From Clostridium sp. UBA4108 (GTDB taxonomy: Bacteria > Bacillota > Clostridia > Clostridiales > Clostridiaceae), in the NCBI GenBank assembly GCA_002381695.1, contig DFXM01000020.1:783078-847077 (forward strand): 64,000 bases of DNA. Reading direction: 5' to 3'. The notes below the pieces were generated by a model. It did not search any database, was not told where the DNA came from, and saw only the letters and a list, made by a program, of their open reading frames with translations. Each line of letters opens with the position of its first letter. The first letter of the stretch is position 1. The translations under genes were made by a program, and so were the position numbers. Of this stretch, positions 1 to 8,605 are shown piece after piece.

Positions 1-300
1 AGGTTTGTTTTTTATAAAGGTAACAAAATCGTCTACTACCTGAGGACTAGGAATATGCCCATCTCTTACAGCAAATAATTTATAGTTAAATTTTGCACTG
101 TTAACAGCTTCAGGTTCAGAAGATACACTTTCAACTTTAACAGTTTTTAATAATTTTCCTCGTTTATTATATAAATTTAAGTCTGATCCTACCTTTATTT
201 CGTTTAATTCTTTCTTCTCAGCAGCTAAAGTTTCATCAGAGGTAAAGCCATTGTTTAATTCATATGTTAAGTATGTTAATAAAGAGGTAAATCTATTGAC
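1..300 (-). pseudogene. N-terminally broken, phytase-like/dual-specificity protein phosphatase fragment (runs off window)
   Basis: The minus strand is open for 100 codons from 300 down to the window edge, with a good coding look. Two stop codons stand directly upstream in frame (301-306) and the open stretch contains no ATG, GTG or TTG start. The translation resembles the segment just before the active site of bacterial phytase-like (paladin/PhyA-type) cysteine phosphatases: a 'VRDGHIPSPQVVDDFVTF' stretch matches their usual 'V.DH..PS...VD.F..F', which is normally followed by the HCxxGxGRT loop, here outside the window. A frameshift or 5' deletion is the simplest reading. Family assignment is by recalled pattern only. 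Confidence 0.5.
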
Positions 301-391
301 TTATTAAAAGTAATGAATATAATATATAACTGTATATTTTTATAGTTATTTAATTATTTTGATAAATCACCAAGAGGATTGGGGTGCTAGT

Positions 392-1216
392 ATGAACTTT
401 CTAATTAACTTTTTAAAAGGGGTTGCAATAAGCATATCTCAAATAATTCCAGGAGTAAGTGGAGGAACCATAGCCATAATTTTAGGTATTTATGATAAAT
501 TACTCCATGCAGTTAATAATATAATTGCAGATTTTAAAAATCAGTATAAAATATTATTACAAGTTGGATTGGGAGCAGTAGTAGGAATTTTTCTTTTTAG
601 TAACATAGTTAAAACTGTACTTACAAATTTTCCAACACCAACAAGTTACTTTTTTATAGGAGTAATCTTAGGTGGAGCTCCACTAATGTACATAAAAGCT
701 AAAGAAAATGGATTTGAAAAAAGAAATTTAATATATCTAATTATAGGTATAGTAGCAGTACTGCTAATGACAGGAGAACATAAAGATAGCTCTATAGCAA
801 TAACATCTCTAAATTTATTAAATTTTATCTGGCTGTTTATCGGAGGAATTATAGTTGCTATAGCACTTATACTTCCAGGGATAAGTGGATCATTTATGTT
901 ACTGGTATTAGGCCTTTATAATACTGTAATTACTGCAGTGACAGAACTTAATATTATCATATTAATTCCTATAGCATTAGGAGGAATATTTGGGACTCTT
1001 GCTACGGCTAGAATAATTGAAAATCTACTGAGTAAATATCCACAGCAAACCTATATGATGATTTTAGGATTTGTTTTAGGATCTGTGTTTGGAATTTTTC
1101 CAGCATATGAAGGGGTAGGAAGTACTATAATAGGAATAGTTTTAGCTGTAATAGGATTTCTAGCAATATATTATATGAGTAAAAAGGATATGAGTAAAAA
1201 AGAATATACGGAATAA
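392..1216 (+). CDS. DUF368 / PopT-type polyprenyl-phosphate transporter
   Basis: This is a 274-residue polytopic membrane protein. DUF368 proteins are reported to be undecaprenyl-phosphate (C55-P) translocases (PopT) that recycle the lipid carrier for wall polymers across the cytoplasmic membrane. The family hallmark appears twice: 'IIPGVSGGTIAIILGIYD' near residue 18 and 'LPGISGSFMLLVLGLYN' near residue 160, the two re-entrant repeats of an inverted-repeat fold. I chose ATG 392 because GGGGTG lies just upstream; an in-frame TTG at 359 has no ribosome site. It stands alone and is followed by a terminator hairpin. Function is inferred from family. Confidence 0.9.
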   Translation: MNFLINFLKGVAISISQIIPGVSGGTIAIILGIYDKLLHAVNNIIADFKNQYKILLQVGLGAVVGIFLFSNIVKTVLTNFPTPTSYFFIGVILGGAPLMYIKAKENGFEKRNLIYLIIGIVAVLLMTGEHKDSSIAITSLNLLNFIWLFIGGIIVAIALILPGISGSFMLLVLGLYNTVITAVTELNIIILIPIALGGIFGTLATARIIENLLSKYPQQTYMMILGFVLGSVFGIFPAYEGVGSTIIGIVLAVIGFLAIYYMSKKDMSKKEYTE

Positions 1217-1220
1217 GTGA

Positions 1221-1252
1221 AGAGCATTCTACTATAGGTGGAGTGCTTTTTT
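1221..1252 (+). terminator. Rho-independent terminator after popT-like gene
   Basis: An 11-bp stem with G-U pairs (GAGCATTCTAC / GTGGAGTGCTT), a 5-nt loop and a T run follow the stop codon by a few bases. Confidence 0.7.
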
Positions 1253-1401
1253 ACATAGGATTTTGATTAATATCTAGTTCTAAAATCAACAATTATTTAA
1301 AATAGAGATTTACATAATAAAGAATTATTTATGCTATAGAAAGAATATCTAACCTGTATTTGAAAATACTAACTAAATAATTCTAAGTTATGGAGGCATT
1401 T

Positions 1402-3159
1402 ATGGTGGAGAATATTAGAAAGTTGATAATAAAATGTAACTTAAATGTGGAAAGTATGATGAGACATGGAACCATAGCTGTAGTTTCTATGTTTATTATT
1501 GGATATATATTTGGTGGTGTAAATGTAATGTTAGTATTTCCAATTGCATTAACTTCTCTAGCTCTATCAAAACAAAATATATATGTAAAAACCTTTAAGA
1601 AGACCTTGAGATTAGTGTTAGTGTATTGGATATTAATATTGGTTTCCTTTATATCATCTCTGAATCCAGTTATAGGAATACCCATAAATTTTATCACCAT
1701 ATTTATAATAGGTTATTTTCTCACCATAGGTTATAATCCACTAATATATAAGCCCTTTTTAATGTTATATGTGTTCACTAGCTTTTTTCCAGCAACTATA
1801 GATAGCTTATTAGCTAGATTATTATCAATACTTATGGGAGTATTCATAGTGGTTATAAGTGAGGTTTTTATACATAGAACTGACCACAGAAAAGTATTGA
1901 ATAAAACTATATGTACTTCTATAAAGCTTATAACAGAACAAATTGATAATTTGTTAAAAAATGAATTTAGTACGAAGCTATATAGGCTTCATTCAGCAGA
2001 AATGAGAGATTTGAGTTATAAGATTTATATAACTAGATATAGAAAAAATTTTACAACTAACTTAGGTAAAATTCAATTTGATTTATACATAGCTATGGAG
2101 TATCTAAATATTTTTATCAAGAATATAAATAAGTGGAATAATGAGGGTATTAATGATATATTAGCAAAAGCCATAGGAGAACTAAAAGAGGTTCTACAAG
2201 CAATATGTAGATATTCTAATGAAGATATAGATTTAGAACAACTAGAAATTAGCATATACGATTTTCTAATGAATTATGAAGAGTATAAAAACTATAAAGA
2301 ATTAAATGACATAATTATAATAATAAAAAGTATAGAATTATCTATTATAGAGCTCTCAAGATTAAATAAAAAAAGGGAAAATAGAATATATAACTCATGG
2401 AAGAAAACTAATATAGAGAGAGTTAGAAATATAGTTAAAGATAATTTTACAGTAGGGTCCATAAGATTAAATTTTGCTCTAAGGCTTTCAATAACATTGA
2501 CTATTTCTCTATTTTTAGGTCATCTATTAGATTTCTATAAAATAATATGGATATCTATAACCATAATGTCCATAATGCAACCTTATTATGAAGAAACTAT
2601 AAAAAGAAGTAAAGATAGAATAAAAGGAAATATAATAGGATTAGGAACAGTTATCTTTATATTAACTATAAGTAATAGTTTAATAGTTAATATAATTATA
2701 CTTATTATAGCACTATATTTAACTTATGGATTTAAAGAATATAGTAAGTTATCTCTCTTTACGGCAATAGCTTCTATTAGCATAGCTTCCATAGGGACTA
2801 ATATCTATGGTACAGCTATTTATAGAGTCATCTATATTATTTTAGGAGTGATAGTTGTAATAATTTCAAATAAGTTTTTATTTCCATATAAATTAGAAAG
2901 TGGTGTAAAGCAGCTAATAATGAAAATTATGAAATTTAATAAATTAGTGGTAGAGGAAACCTCAAAAGAAGGAGAAATAGATGATAATGCAATCAGAGAT
3001 ATAGTCATTTATGAGTCAATAAACTATCAGAAGCTATATTTAAGAAATCTTCAATATAAACATGAAGGAATTGAAGGAATAATAGATAGAAATAATGAAT
3101 TTATTATAAAAATAGCATATGATAACTTAGTTAAAAGAGTTATTTTAAATAGTTTATAA
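1402..3159 (+). CDS. FUSC family / aromatic-acid-exporter-like membrane protein
   Basis: The 585-residue protein has two hydrophobic membrane blocks (about residues 20-150 and 350-490) that flank a charged helical domain, with a soluble C-terminal tail. This is the FUSC/ArAE arrangement. The second block carries the typical pattern of a tryptophan helix, then 'MQPYYEETIKRSKDRIKGN', where family members have a P...R..dR..G signature. Relatives (YccS, AaeB, MdtO) are proposed efflux or envelope proteins; the substrate here is unknown. I place the start at ATG 1402 because GGAGG (1392-1396) sits 5 nt before it; the upstream ATG at 1390 overlaps this ribosome site. Confidence 0.75.
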   Translation: MVENIRKLIIKCNLNVESMMRHGTIAVVSMFIIGYIFGGVNVMLVFPIALTSLALSKQNIYVKTFKKTLRLVLVYWILILVSFISSLNPVIGIPINFITIFIIGYFLTIGYNPLIYKPFLMLYVFTSFFPATIDSLLARLLSILMGVFIVVISEVFIHRTDHRKVLNKTICTSIKLITEQIDNLLKNEFSTKLYRLHSAEMRDLSYKIYITRYRKNFTTNLGKIQFDLYIAMEYLNIFIKNINKWNNEGINDILAKAIGELKEVLQAICRYSNEDIDLEQLEISIYDFLMNYEEYKNYKELNDIIIIIKSIELSIIELSRLNKKRENRIYNSWKKTNIERVRNIVKDNFTVGSIRLNFALRLSITLTISLFLGHLLDFYKIIWISITIMSIMQPYYEETIKRSKDRIKGNIIGLGTVIFILTISNSLIVNIIILIIALYLTYGFKEYSKLSLFTAIASISIASIGTNIYGTAIYRVIYIILGVIVVIISNKFLFPYKLESGVKQLIMKIMKFNKLVVEETSKEGEIDDNAIRDIVIYESINYQKLYLRNLQYKHEGIEGIIDRNNEFIIKIAYDNLVKRVILNSL

Positions 3160-3380
3160 TATTAATATATAATTTAATGATAAAGTTACCTAGAATGATG
3201 AATTTATTAAATTACTTATTGAAATAATGATTGATTTATTATATGGAAAATAAGAAATAAGTATATACTTTCTTCTTTGATACATACTAAAAGTGATAAA
3301 ATTTATTTAGGCATTTTAAAGAAATAGCTATTCAGTATTCTAGTCTAGTTAATTTTAAATGTCTCAAAGGAGAGTTGTAT

Positions 3381-3536
3381 ATGAAGATAAAAAATAAAAG
3401 AGAGTATAATAAGGAAAATTATTTACGTAATGGATCAAAAACTCAAAACCAATATGCAAAGAATAGCTTTAATACCACTATAGAAGAACCAGGAACTAAT
3501 GAAAGTGGAATAGAGGCGAAGAAAAAAGGATATTAA
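3381..3536 (+). CDS. Small hydrophilic protein of unknown function (51 aa)
   Basis: A 51-codon ORF begins 9 nt after an AAAGGAGAG ribosome site in an otherwise empty intergenic region. The product is very hydrophilic, rich in Asn, Lys, Glu and Gln, with no Cys and no membrane segment, and ends 'EAKKKGY'. Size and composition recall small spore proteins of clostridia, but I see no recognised SASP motif, so this is only a suggestion. The strong ribosome site is the main support for real translation. Confidence 0.5.
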   Translation: MKIKNKREYNKENYLRNGSKTQNQYAKNSFNTTIEEPGTNESGIEAKKKGY

Positions 3537-3620
3537 TTAAATTGCAGTAATTTAGTTAATTTGGACTAATTTGCAATAGTAATTATTAGAGTTGTTAGTG
3601 AGAAGAACAGTAATATATAT

Positions 3621-3665
3621 TAATGAACTTTTAACCATAGGCTAGGAGTTCATTTTTAAATTTTT
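3621..3665 (+). terminator. Probable terminator upstream of the EamA gene
   Basis: ATGAACT and AGTTCAT form a hairpin followed by T-rich sequence. It could end the transcript of the 51-aa ORF. Confidence 0.45.
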
Positions 3666-3733
3666 ATCATATAATAAATTGTGAATTTATAGTAGAATAT
3701 CACTAAGAGCCATATAGAAAAGGGGGATATTAT

Positions 3734-4639
3734 ATGAATTCAATTAAAAAAGAGAGAATAGGCATGTTAGCGTTAATTGTTGTTACGTTTTTATGGGGAG
3801 CAGGATATCCTGCTATTGAATTCGCAAATAGAAGTATTACACCTATTTATCAAATTGGATTTAGATTTTTAATCGCAGCTTTATTGATGTCAGTGCTATT
3901 TATTAAAAAATTAAAGTTTATAGATAAGAAAATAGTAAAAACCTCAGGGATACTTTCCGTACCACTGTTTATTATATATTTCTTATCAGTGGTTGGAGTA
4001 AAGTATACTACTGCTTCAAGAGCTTCTTTTTATTGTTGTTTAGCCATTATAATAGTGCCTTTTATTTCGTGGATATTACTGAAAATAAAGATAAATAAAA
4101 AATACTGGCTTTGTATAGCTATATGTATAGTAGGAATTCTTTTAGTCTCATTTAATGGGAAAGGGGATTTTGGATTAAATTTTGGAGATATACTTTGTAT
4201 AATCTGCTCAGTAGCATTTGCGCTTCACATTGTATTGACTGAAAAGTTCTTATCGAATAATGATGCTACTCTAGTCACAATTATGCAAATGTATTTTGTG
4301 GCGTTCATTGGTTTCATTATAGCACCTTTTTTTGAAAGCTTTCCTCAAAATATTCAACCTGTAAGCTTCTATTCCTTAATTTTTATGGGAGTATTTTGTA
4401 CTGCTTTTGCCTTTTGGGTTCAAACACACTGTTTAAAATTTATAAGTTCAACTAAAGTAGCAATGATTTTTACATTGGAACCTGTATTTGGGGCTTCTAT
4501 ATCTTGGATAGTTCTTGGACAGGCATTGAGCAATAAAGGTATATTAGGTGGACTGTTAATTATATTAGGTCTAATATTATCGGAAATTGACATTTCAAAG
4601 ATTAGTATAAGGAAAGAAGAGAAGAATATGAAAGTATAA
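3734..4639 (+). CDS. EamA/DMT-superfamily transporter
   Basis: The 301-residue protein has about ten hydrophobic helices arranged as two EamA repeats (about residues 10-140 and 150-285). The first repeat opens with the usual 'FLWGAGYPAI' pattern. DMT proteins of this type export amino acids and other small metabolites. An AGGGGG site lies before the ATG. The MocR regulator gene starts 26 nt after the stop, so the two are probably co-transcribed; with the downstream racemase this suggests amino-acid export, but the substrate cannot be read from sequence. Confidence 0.85.
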   Translation: MNSIKKERIGMLALIVVTFLWGAGYPAIEFANRSITPIYQIGFRFLIAALLMSVLFIKKLKFIDKKIVKTSGILSVPLFIIYFLSVVGVKYTTASRASFYCCLAIIIVPFISWILLKIKINKKYWLCIAICIVGILLVSFNGKGDFGLNFGDILCIICSVAFALHIVLTEKFLSNNDATLVTIMQMYFVAFIGFIIAPFFESFPQNIQPVSFYSLIFMGVFCTAFAFWVQTHCLKFISSTKVAMIFTLEPVFGASISWIVLGQALSNKGILGGLLIILGLILSEIDISKISIRKEEKNMKV

Positions 4640-4665
4640 AAAGTTGTACAATGGAGGATTAACAT

Positions 4666-6129
4666 ATGATAAATATAGAGTGGAAACCGGATAAAGAGTC
4701 ATCTAAACCTATATACATTCAAATAATTGAATATTTTAAGAGTAAAATAATTAATGGAGAGTGGCATATAGGAGCTATTATTCCGACTCAGAGAGAATTA
4801 GCAAAACTTTTTAATGTAAATAGAAGTACTATAGTTTTTGCTTTAGATGAATTAAAGGCAGAGGGTATATTAGAAGGTAAGGGCAAAGGTGGAACTAAAA
4901 TAGTTAGTAGCGTATCTCCACTGTTGACAAATCTTCAGACTAACTGGAACTCTTACATTGAAGAAGGAATTCATATACCTAATGTTAAAACTATTAAGCA
5001 AATAAACATATTAGAGTTTCAAGATAATTTTATTAGACTAAGTACTGGAGAACCTTCTCCTGAATTATTTCCTCAAGAAAAAATGGAGATTGTTTTAAAG
5101 GAGGTTTCTAGTGAAATGAATAGCCTAGGTTACGAGGGACCTAACGGAATGCTTTATCTTCGGGAGCAAATAAGTAATTATTTAAAAAAATATGGGATAA
5201 ACGCATCTCCAGCATCAATACTAATTGTATCAGGAGCGCTTCAAGCTATGCAACTAGTATCTATGGCATTGTTACAGCCAGGATCTACAGTGTTATTAGA
5301 AGATCCTTCTTATATGTACTCTCTACAGATATTTCAATCTTTAGGTATGAGAAGAAGTGGGATACCTATAGATAAGGAAGGAATCCGAGTAGACTTGATT
5401 CCAGATTATATAAAAAAACACGTACCATCAATTCTATATACTATACCTAACTTTCAAAACCCTACATCCATAGTAATGTCAGAAAAAAGAAGAAGAGAAT
5501 TGGTTAAGATGTGTGAAAATGAGAAGCTACCTATAATCGAAGATGATGTATATAGAGAGCTTTGGATTGATTCGCCTCCTCCTAATCCTATCAAAAGTAT
5601 AGATGTTAATGGAATAGTATTGCATGTGGGAAGTGTGTCTAAAACTCTAAGTCCAGGGCTTAGAATAGGATGGATTGTAGGACCAGAGCCTGTTATAGAA
5701 AGATTATCAGATATTAAGATGCAAACAGATTATGGTTCTAGTTCATTATCTCAATTAACTGTAGGGAAATGGATGGAAACTGGATTATATGAGGAACATT
5801 TAGAATTTTTAAGAAAGCAGCTATATATAAGAAGGAATGTTACCCTAGAGACATTAGAAAAATATTTTTCTGACCTTGCTACTTGGAGTATTCCAACCGG
5901 GGGATATTATGTTTGGATTACACTAAAATTTAAATTGGGTATGTATAAACTCTTTGATGAAGCATGTAAAATGGGTATATTACTGTATCCTGGATATATA
6001 TATGCATCATCTTCCAACTATTCTTTAAGAATATCTTATTCTTATGCAAAAATAAGTGATTTACAAGAGGGATTATATAAATTGTCGAATCTCATAAGAG
6101 GAATGTGTAAATATGAAAAGCAACCATAG
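4666..6129 (+). CDS. MocR/PdxR-type regulator (GntR HTH fused to aminotransferase domain)
   Basis: The 487-residue protein joins an N-terminal winged helix (residues 10-80; recognition region 'QRELAKLFNVNRSTIVFALDE') to a fold-type I aminotransferase-like domain (about 120-480). The PLP lysine is likely K326 in 'GSVSKTLSPGLRIGW', and the PLP-binding Asp is probably in 'IIEDDVYRELW'. MocR proteins sense PLP or an amino-acid-PLP adduct and control nearby vitamin B6 or amino-acid genes. The gene lies between an EamA exporter and a PLP-dependent racemase, its probable targets. Confidence 0.9.
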   Translation: MINIEWKPDKESSKPIYIQIIEYFKSKIINGEWHIGAIIPTQRELAKLFNVNRSTIVFALDELKAEGILEGKGKGGTKIVSSVSPLLTNLQTNWNSYIEEGIHIPNVKTIKQINILEFQDNFIRLSTGEPSPELFPQEKMEIVLKEVSSEMNSLGYEGPNGMLYLREQISNYLKKYGINASPASILIVSGALQAMQLVSMALLQPGSTVLLEDPSYMYSLQIFQSLGMRRSGIPIDKEGIRVDLIPDYIKKHVPSILYTIPNFQNPTSIVMSEKRRRELVKMCENEKLPIIEDDVYRELWIDSPPPNPIKSIDVNGIVLHVGSVSKTLSPGLRIGWIVGPEPVIERLSDIKMQTDYGSSSLSQLTVGKWMETGLYEEHLEFLRKQLYIRRNVTLETLEKYFSDLATWSIPTGGYYVWITLKFKLGMYKLFDEACKMGILLYPGYIYASSSNYSLRISYSYAKISDLQEGLYKLSNLIRGMCKYEKQP

Positions 6130-6150
6130 TTATATGGGTGCTTTATTTTT
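6119..6150 (+). terminator. Terminator overlapping the 3' end of the MocR gene
   Basis: AGCAACCAT pairs with ATGGGTGCTT with wobble and is followed by TTATTTTT. The stop codon lies in the hairpin. Confidence 0.55.
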
Positions 6151-6280
6151 ATGGTTGGGTTCATTTTATTTAATATGGATGATGAAATGGTGACTGAATT
6201 TTCTTATAATTTTATTCAACAAGGGAAATAAAAGTATTTTTAAAAACTATAAACCTTGTATTTAAAAGGGGGATTTTAAG

Positions 6281-7417
6281 ATGCTGCAAGATACTAAATT
6301 AGATAATATTAGGAGTAAGGACATCGAAAAAGAAGCTAAATATCCATTGTTAGAAATAAATTTGAAAAAAATATATGAAAATACAAAATATATGGTTGAG
6401 TTATGCAATGGAGTTGGAATTAGTGTAGCAGGAGTAGTGAAAGGATTTAACGCATTACCAGAAGTAGTAGAACAAATGGTGAATGCAGGATGTAAATACA
6501 TAGCAACATCAAGAATGAATCAAATTAGAGAATTAAGAGAACAAAAGGTAGATAAGCCTATTATGCTTGTACGTATACCTATGTGCAGCGAAATAGAAGA
6601 GTTAGTAGAATATGTTGATATAAGTTTAAATTCAGAATTAGAAATTTTAGATAAAATTCAAAAACAATGTAGTATTACAAATAAATTGCATAAAGTAATA
6701 TTGATGATAGATCTGGGAGACTTAAGAGAAGGAGTTATGGATGAAAAAGAATTTATAAACTTGGCATTATACGTTGAAAATAATTTACCAAACGTCCAAT
6801 TATATGGAATAGGAACAAATCTAGGATGTTATGGATCTATTAAGCCTAGTGAAGCAAATTTAGGTAGATTATGTGATATAGCAGAAAGAATTGAAGAACT
6901 TATAGGAAGAGATCTAGATGTGATTTCAGGAGGAGCAACTTCATCTATACCATTAATAATTGATGGAGTTATACCAAAGAAAATCAATAATTTAAGATTA
7001 GGAGAAGGAATACTTTTAGCTAAAGATTTAGATGAGTTTTGGGGATATGATATGAGTCCGTTAAGTCAAGATGCTTTTCTTCTTAAAGCTGAAATTGTAG
7101 AGATTAAAGATAAGCCTTCATATCCAATTGGAGAAATATTTATTGATGCCTTTGGAAATAAGCCAACTTATACGGATAGAGGAGTGCGTAAGAGGGCTAT
7201 ATTAGGAGTTGGAAAGCAAGATGTAGTATTTTATGATACCTTAATGCCTCGGGATAAAGCTATAGAAATAATAGGAGCTAGTAGCGACCATTTAATTATA
7301 GATATAGAGGATTGTTCGAAAGATTATAATATTGGAGATGTTATAACATTTGAATTATATTATCCTCACATGCTTTACTTAAGTGGAGCAAGCTGGATTA
7401 ATAAGGTATATCAATAA
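6281..7417 (+). CDS. Alanine/ornithine racemase-like PLP enzyme
   Basis: The 378-residue protein has an alanine-racemase-type TIM barrel. After a 20-residue leader it reads 'YPLLEINLKKIYENTKYM', then the PLP lysine K54 in 'VAGVVKGFNALP'. The pattern 'MLVRIPMCSEIEELVEYVDISLNSE' is typical of the ornithine racemase (Orr) and YhfX branch rather than of DadX/Alr. It would interconvert L and D forms of an amino acid, perhaps ornithine or alanine, in the cytosol. GGGGG lies before ATG 6281. Context with a MocR regulator and an exporter fits a D-amino-acid module. Substrate is uncertain. Confidence 0.75.
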   Translation: MLQDTKLDNIRSKDIEKEAKYPLLEINLKKIYENTKYMVELCNGVGISVAGVVKGFNALPEVVEQMVNAGCKYIATSRMNQIRELREQKVDKPIMLVRIPMCSEIEELVEYVDISLNSELEILDKIQKQCSITNKLHKVILMIDLGDLREGVMDEKEFINLALYVENNLPNVQLYGIGTNLGCYGSIKPSEANLGRLCDIAERIEELIGRDLDVISGGATSSIPLIIDGVIPKKINNLRLGEGILLAKDLDEFWGYDMSPLSQDAFLLKAEIVEIKDKPSYPIGEIFIDAFGNKPTYTDRGVRKRAILGVGKQDVVFYDTLMPRDKAIEIIGASSDHLIIDIEDCSKDYNIGDVITFELYYPHMLYLSGASWINKVYQ

Positions 7418-7451
7418 ATATGAAATTAACTATTGGGTTTTGTAATAACAA

Positions 7452-7480
7452 TTTACAGATTGTCGAATTCGTACTATAAT
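7452..7480 (+). promoter_or_regulatory. Sigma-A promoter of tRNA-Lys
   Basis: TTTACA (7452-7457), a 17-bp spacer and a perfect TATAAT (7475-7480) lie 22 bp before the tRNA. Confidence 0.75.
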
Positions 7481-7502
7481 AATTTTTGTAGACAAAACCT
7501 AT

Positions 7503-7578
7503 GTGTCATTAGCTCAGTTGGTAGAGCACCTGACTCTTAATCAGGGGGTCCAGGGTTCGAACCCCTGATGGCGCACCA
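7503..7578 (+). tRNA. tRNA-Lys (anticodon CUU)
   Basis: A complete 76-nt cloverleaf is visible. The acceptor stem GTGTCAT pairs with ATGGCGC (two G-U pairs), followed by discriminator A and an encoded CCA. TAGCTCAGTTGGTAGAGC forms the D arm, CTGACTCTTAATCAG the anticodon arm with CTT at positions 34-36, and GGTTCGAACC the T arm. CUU reads the Lys codon AAG. Confidence 0.97.
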
Positions 7579-7580
7579 AA

Positions 7581-7616
7581 AATCTTAATACTATTTAGGG
7601 TATTAAGATTTTTTTT
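7581..7616 (+). terminator. Terminator of tRNA-Lys
   Basis: Perfect 11-bp inverted repeat AATCTTAATAC / GTATTAAGATT followed by a run of T, directly after the CCA end. Confidence 0.9.
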
Positions 7617-7730
7617 GTGTAGATATGTGTAAAAAAATAACTTATAATATAAATTAATACATGAATTATACATAAAGATGAATAATTCTATAGAAATATT
7701 TTAAATATTATTTTAAAAGGGAGTGCTATA

Positions 7731-8195
7731 ATGTTTAAGGAAATGAGACGGCAGGATAGAAAAGTAGACAGAAAAGAAGCTATAAAAATATTAGAGAAGG
7801 GTGAATATGGAGTATTATCCACAGTGAACCAGGATGGATATTCTTATGGAGTACCACTTAGTTATACATATTTAGAGAATTGTATCTATTTTCATTGTGC
7901 ACTAGAAGGTCATAAGTTAAGTAATATAAAAAATAATAATAAAGTATCTTTTTGTGTAGTTGGTGATGTGAATACGCTACCTGATAAATTTAGCACGGAT
8001 TATGAAAGTGTTATAGTGTTTGGAATAGCAGAAGAGATAGATGGAGAAGAAAAAATTAGAGCTTTAACAGCGATGGTTGGTAAATATTCTAAAGATTATT
8101 TAAAAGAGGGAGAAGAGTATATAAATAGAGGCAGTAATAGAACAAAAGTAGTTAAAATATCTATTGAAAACATTACTGGAAAGAGTAGAAAATAG
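7731..8195 (+). CDS. Pyridoxamine-phosphate-oxidase-family flavin protein (NimA-like)
   Basis: The 154-residue protein has the FMN-binding split-barrel pattern of the PNPOx-like/NimA group: 'MRRQDRKVDRKEAIKILEKG' leads into 'YGVLSTVNQDGYSYGVPLSY', then 'IYFHCALEGHKLSNIKNN' and 'SFCVVGD'. The histidine in the second motif matches that of 5-nitroimidazole-reductase relatives. Such proteins bind FMN or a similar cofactor and reduce small molecules, but most are uncharacterised. It is a single gene with a GGGAG ribosome site. No substrate is proposed. Confidence 0.85.
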   Translation: MFKEMRRQDRKVDRKEAIKILEKGEYGVLSTVNQDGYSYGVPLSYTYLENCIYFHCALEGHKLSNIKNNNKVSFCVVGDVNTLPDKFSTDYESVIVFGIAEEIDGEEKIRALTAMVGKYSKDYLKEGEEYINRGSNRTKVVKISIENITGKSRK

Positions 8196-8228
8196 TAATA
8201 GGACAAAACAACAAAGAACTAATATATA

Positions 8229-8478
8229 GGAATTATGAGATTCCTCTTCCATGACTTGAATAAGAGTTTGAAACAATAAATTAGATTAAGAAATTCTAAT
8301 CTTTTGCCAGCTAAAATTCTCTAACGCTCACATTCGACGTCCTGTCTCAGGTTCGCTAGCTTGCCGTCCTAACAAGCTTACGAGAATTTTATCTGATTAA
8401 AAGAAGAATTTCTAAAATCAAATTTAAATAGTTTCGTCACTTCTTATGCAAGTCATTACAGAGAAACTTCATAATTCC
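8229..8478. repeat. 250-bp imperfect palindrome (long inverted repeat)
   Basis: The ends are exact inverted copies (GGAATTATGA at 8229 and TCATAATTCC ending at 8478). The two arms, each about 105 nt, stay alignable with scattered mismatches up to a GC-richer centre near 8330-8385. An RNA from either strand would fold into one long hairpin. It fills most of the 8196-8605 gap and no gene is visible in it. It may be a miniature non-autonomous mobile element or a structured RNA. No target-site duplication is evident. Confidence 0.7.
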
Positions 8479-8605
8479 AGTAAATCAATACTTTTGTAAG
8501 TTAATCATAATATTATAAAAGTATTCTATATAAAAACGTAGAATCGCACATAGAGATGCTATTTTACGTTTTTGGTATAAATAAATGATTAAATTAGATA
8601 TTAAA

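Noticed and set aside
1383..1700. 105-codon minus-strand frame opposite the FUSC gene start
   Set aside because: Shadow of the plus-strand membrane protein; no ribosome site and no family resemblance.
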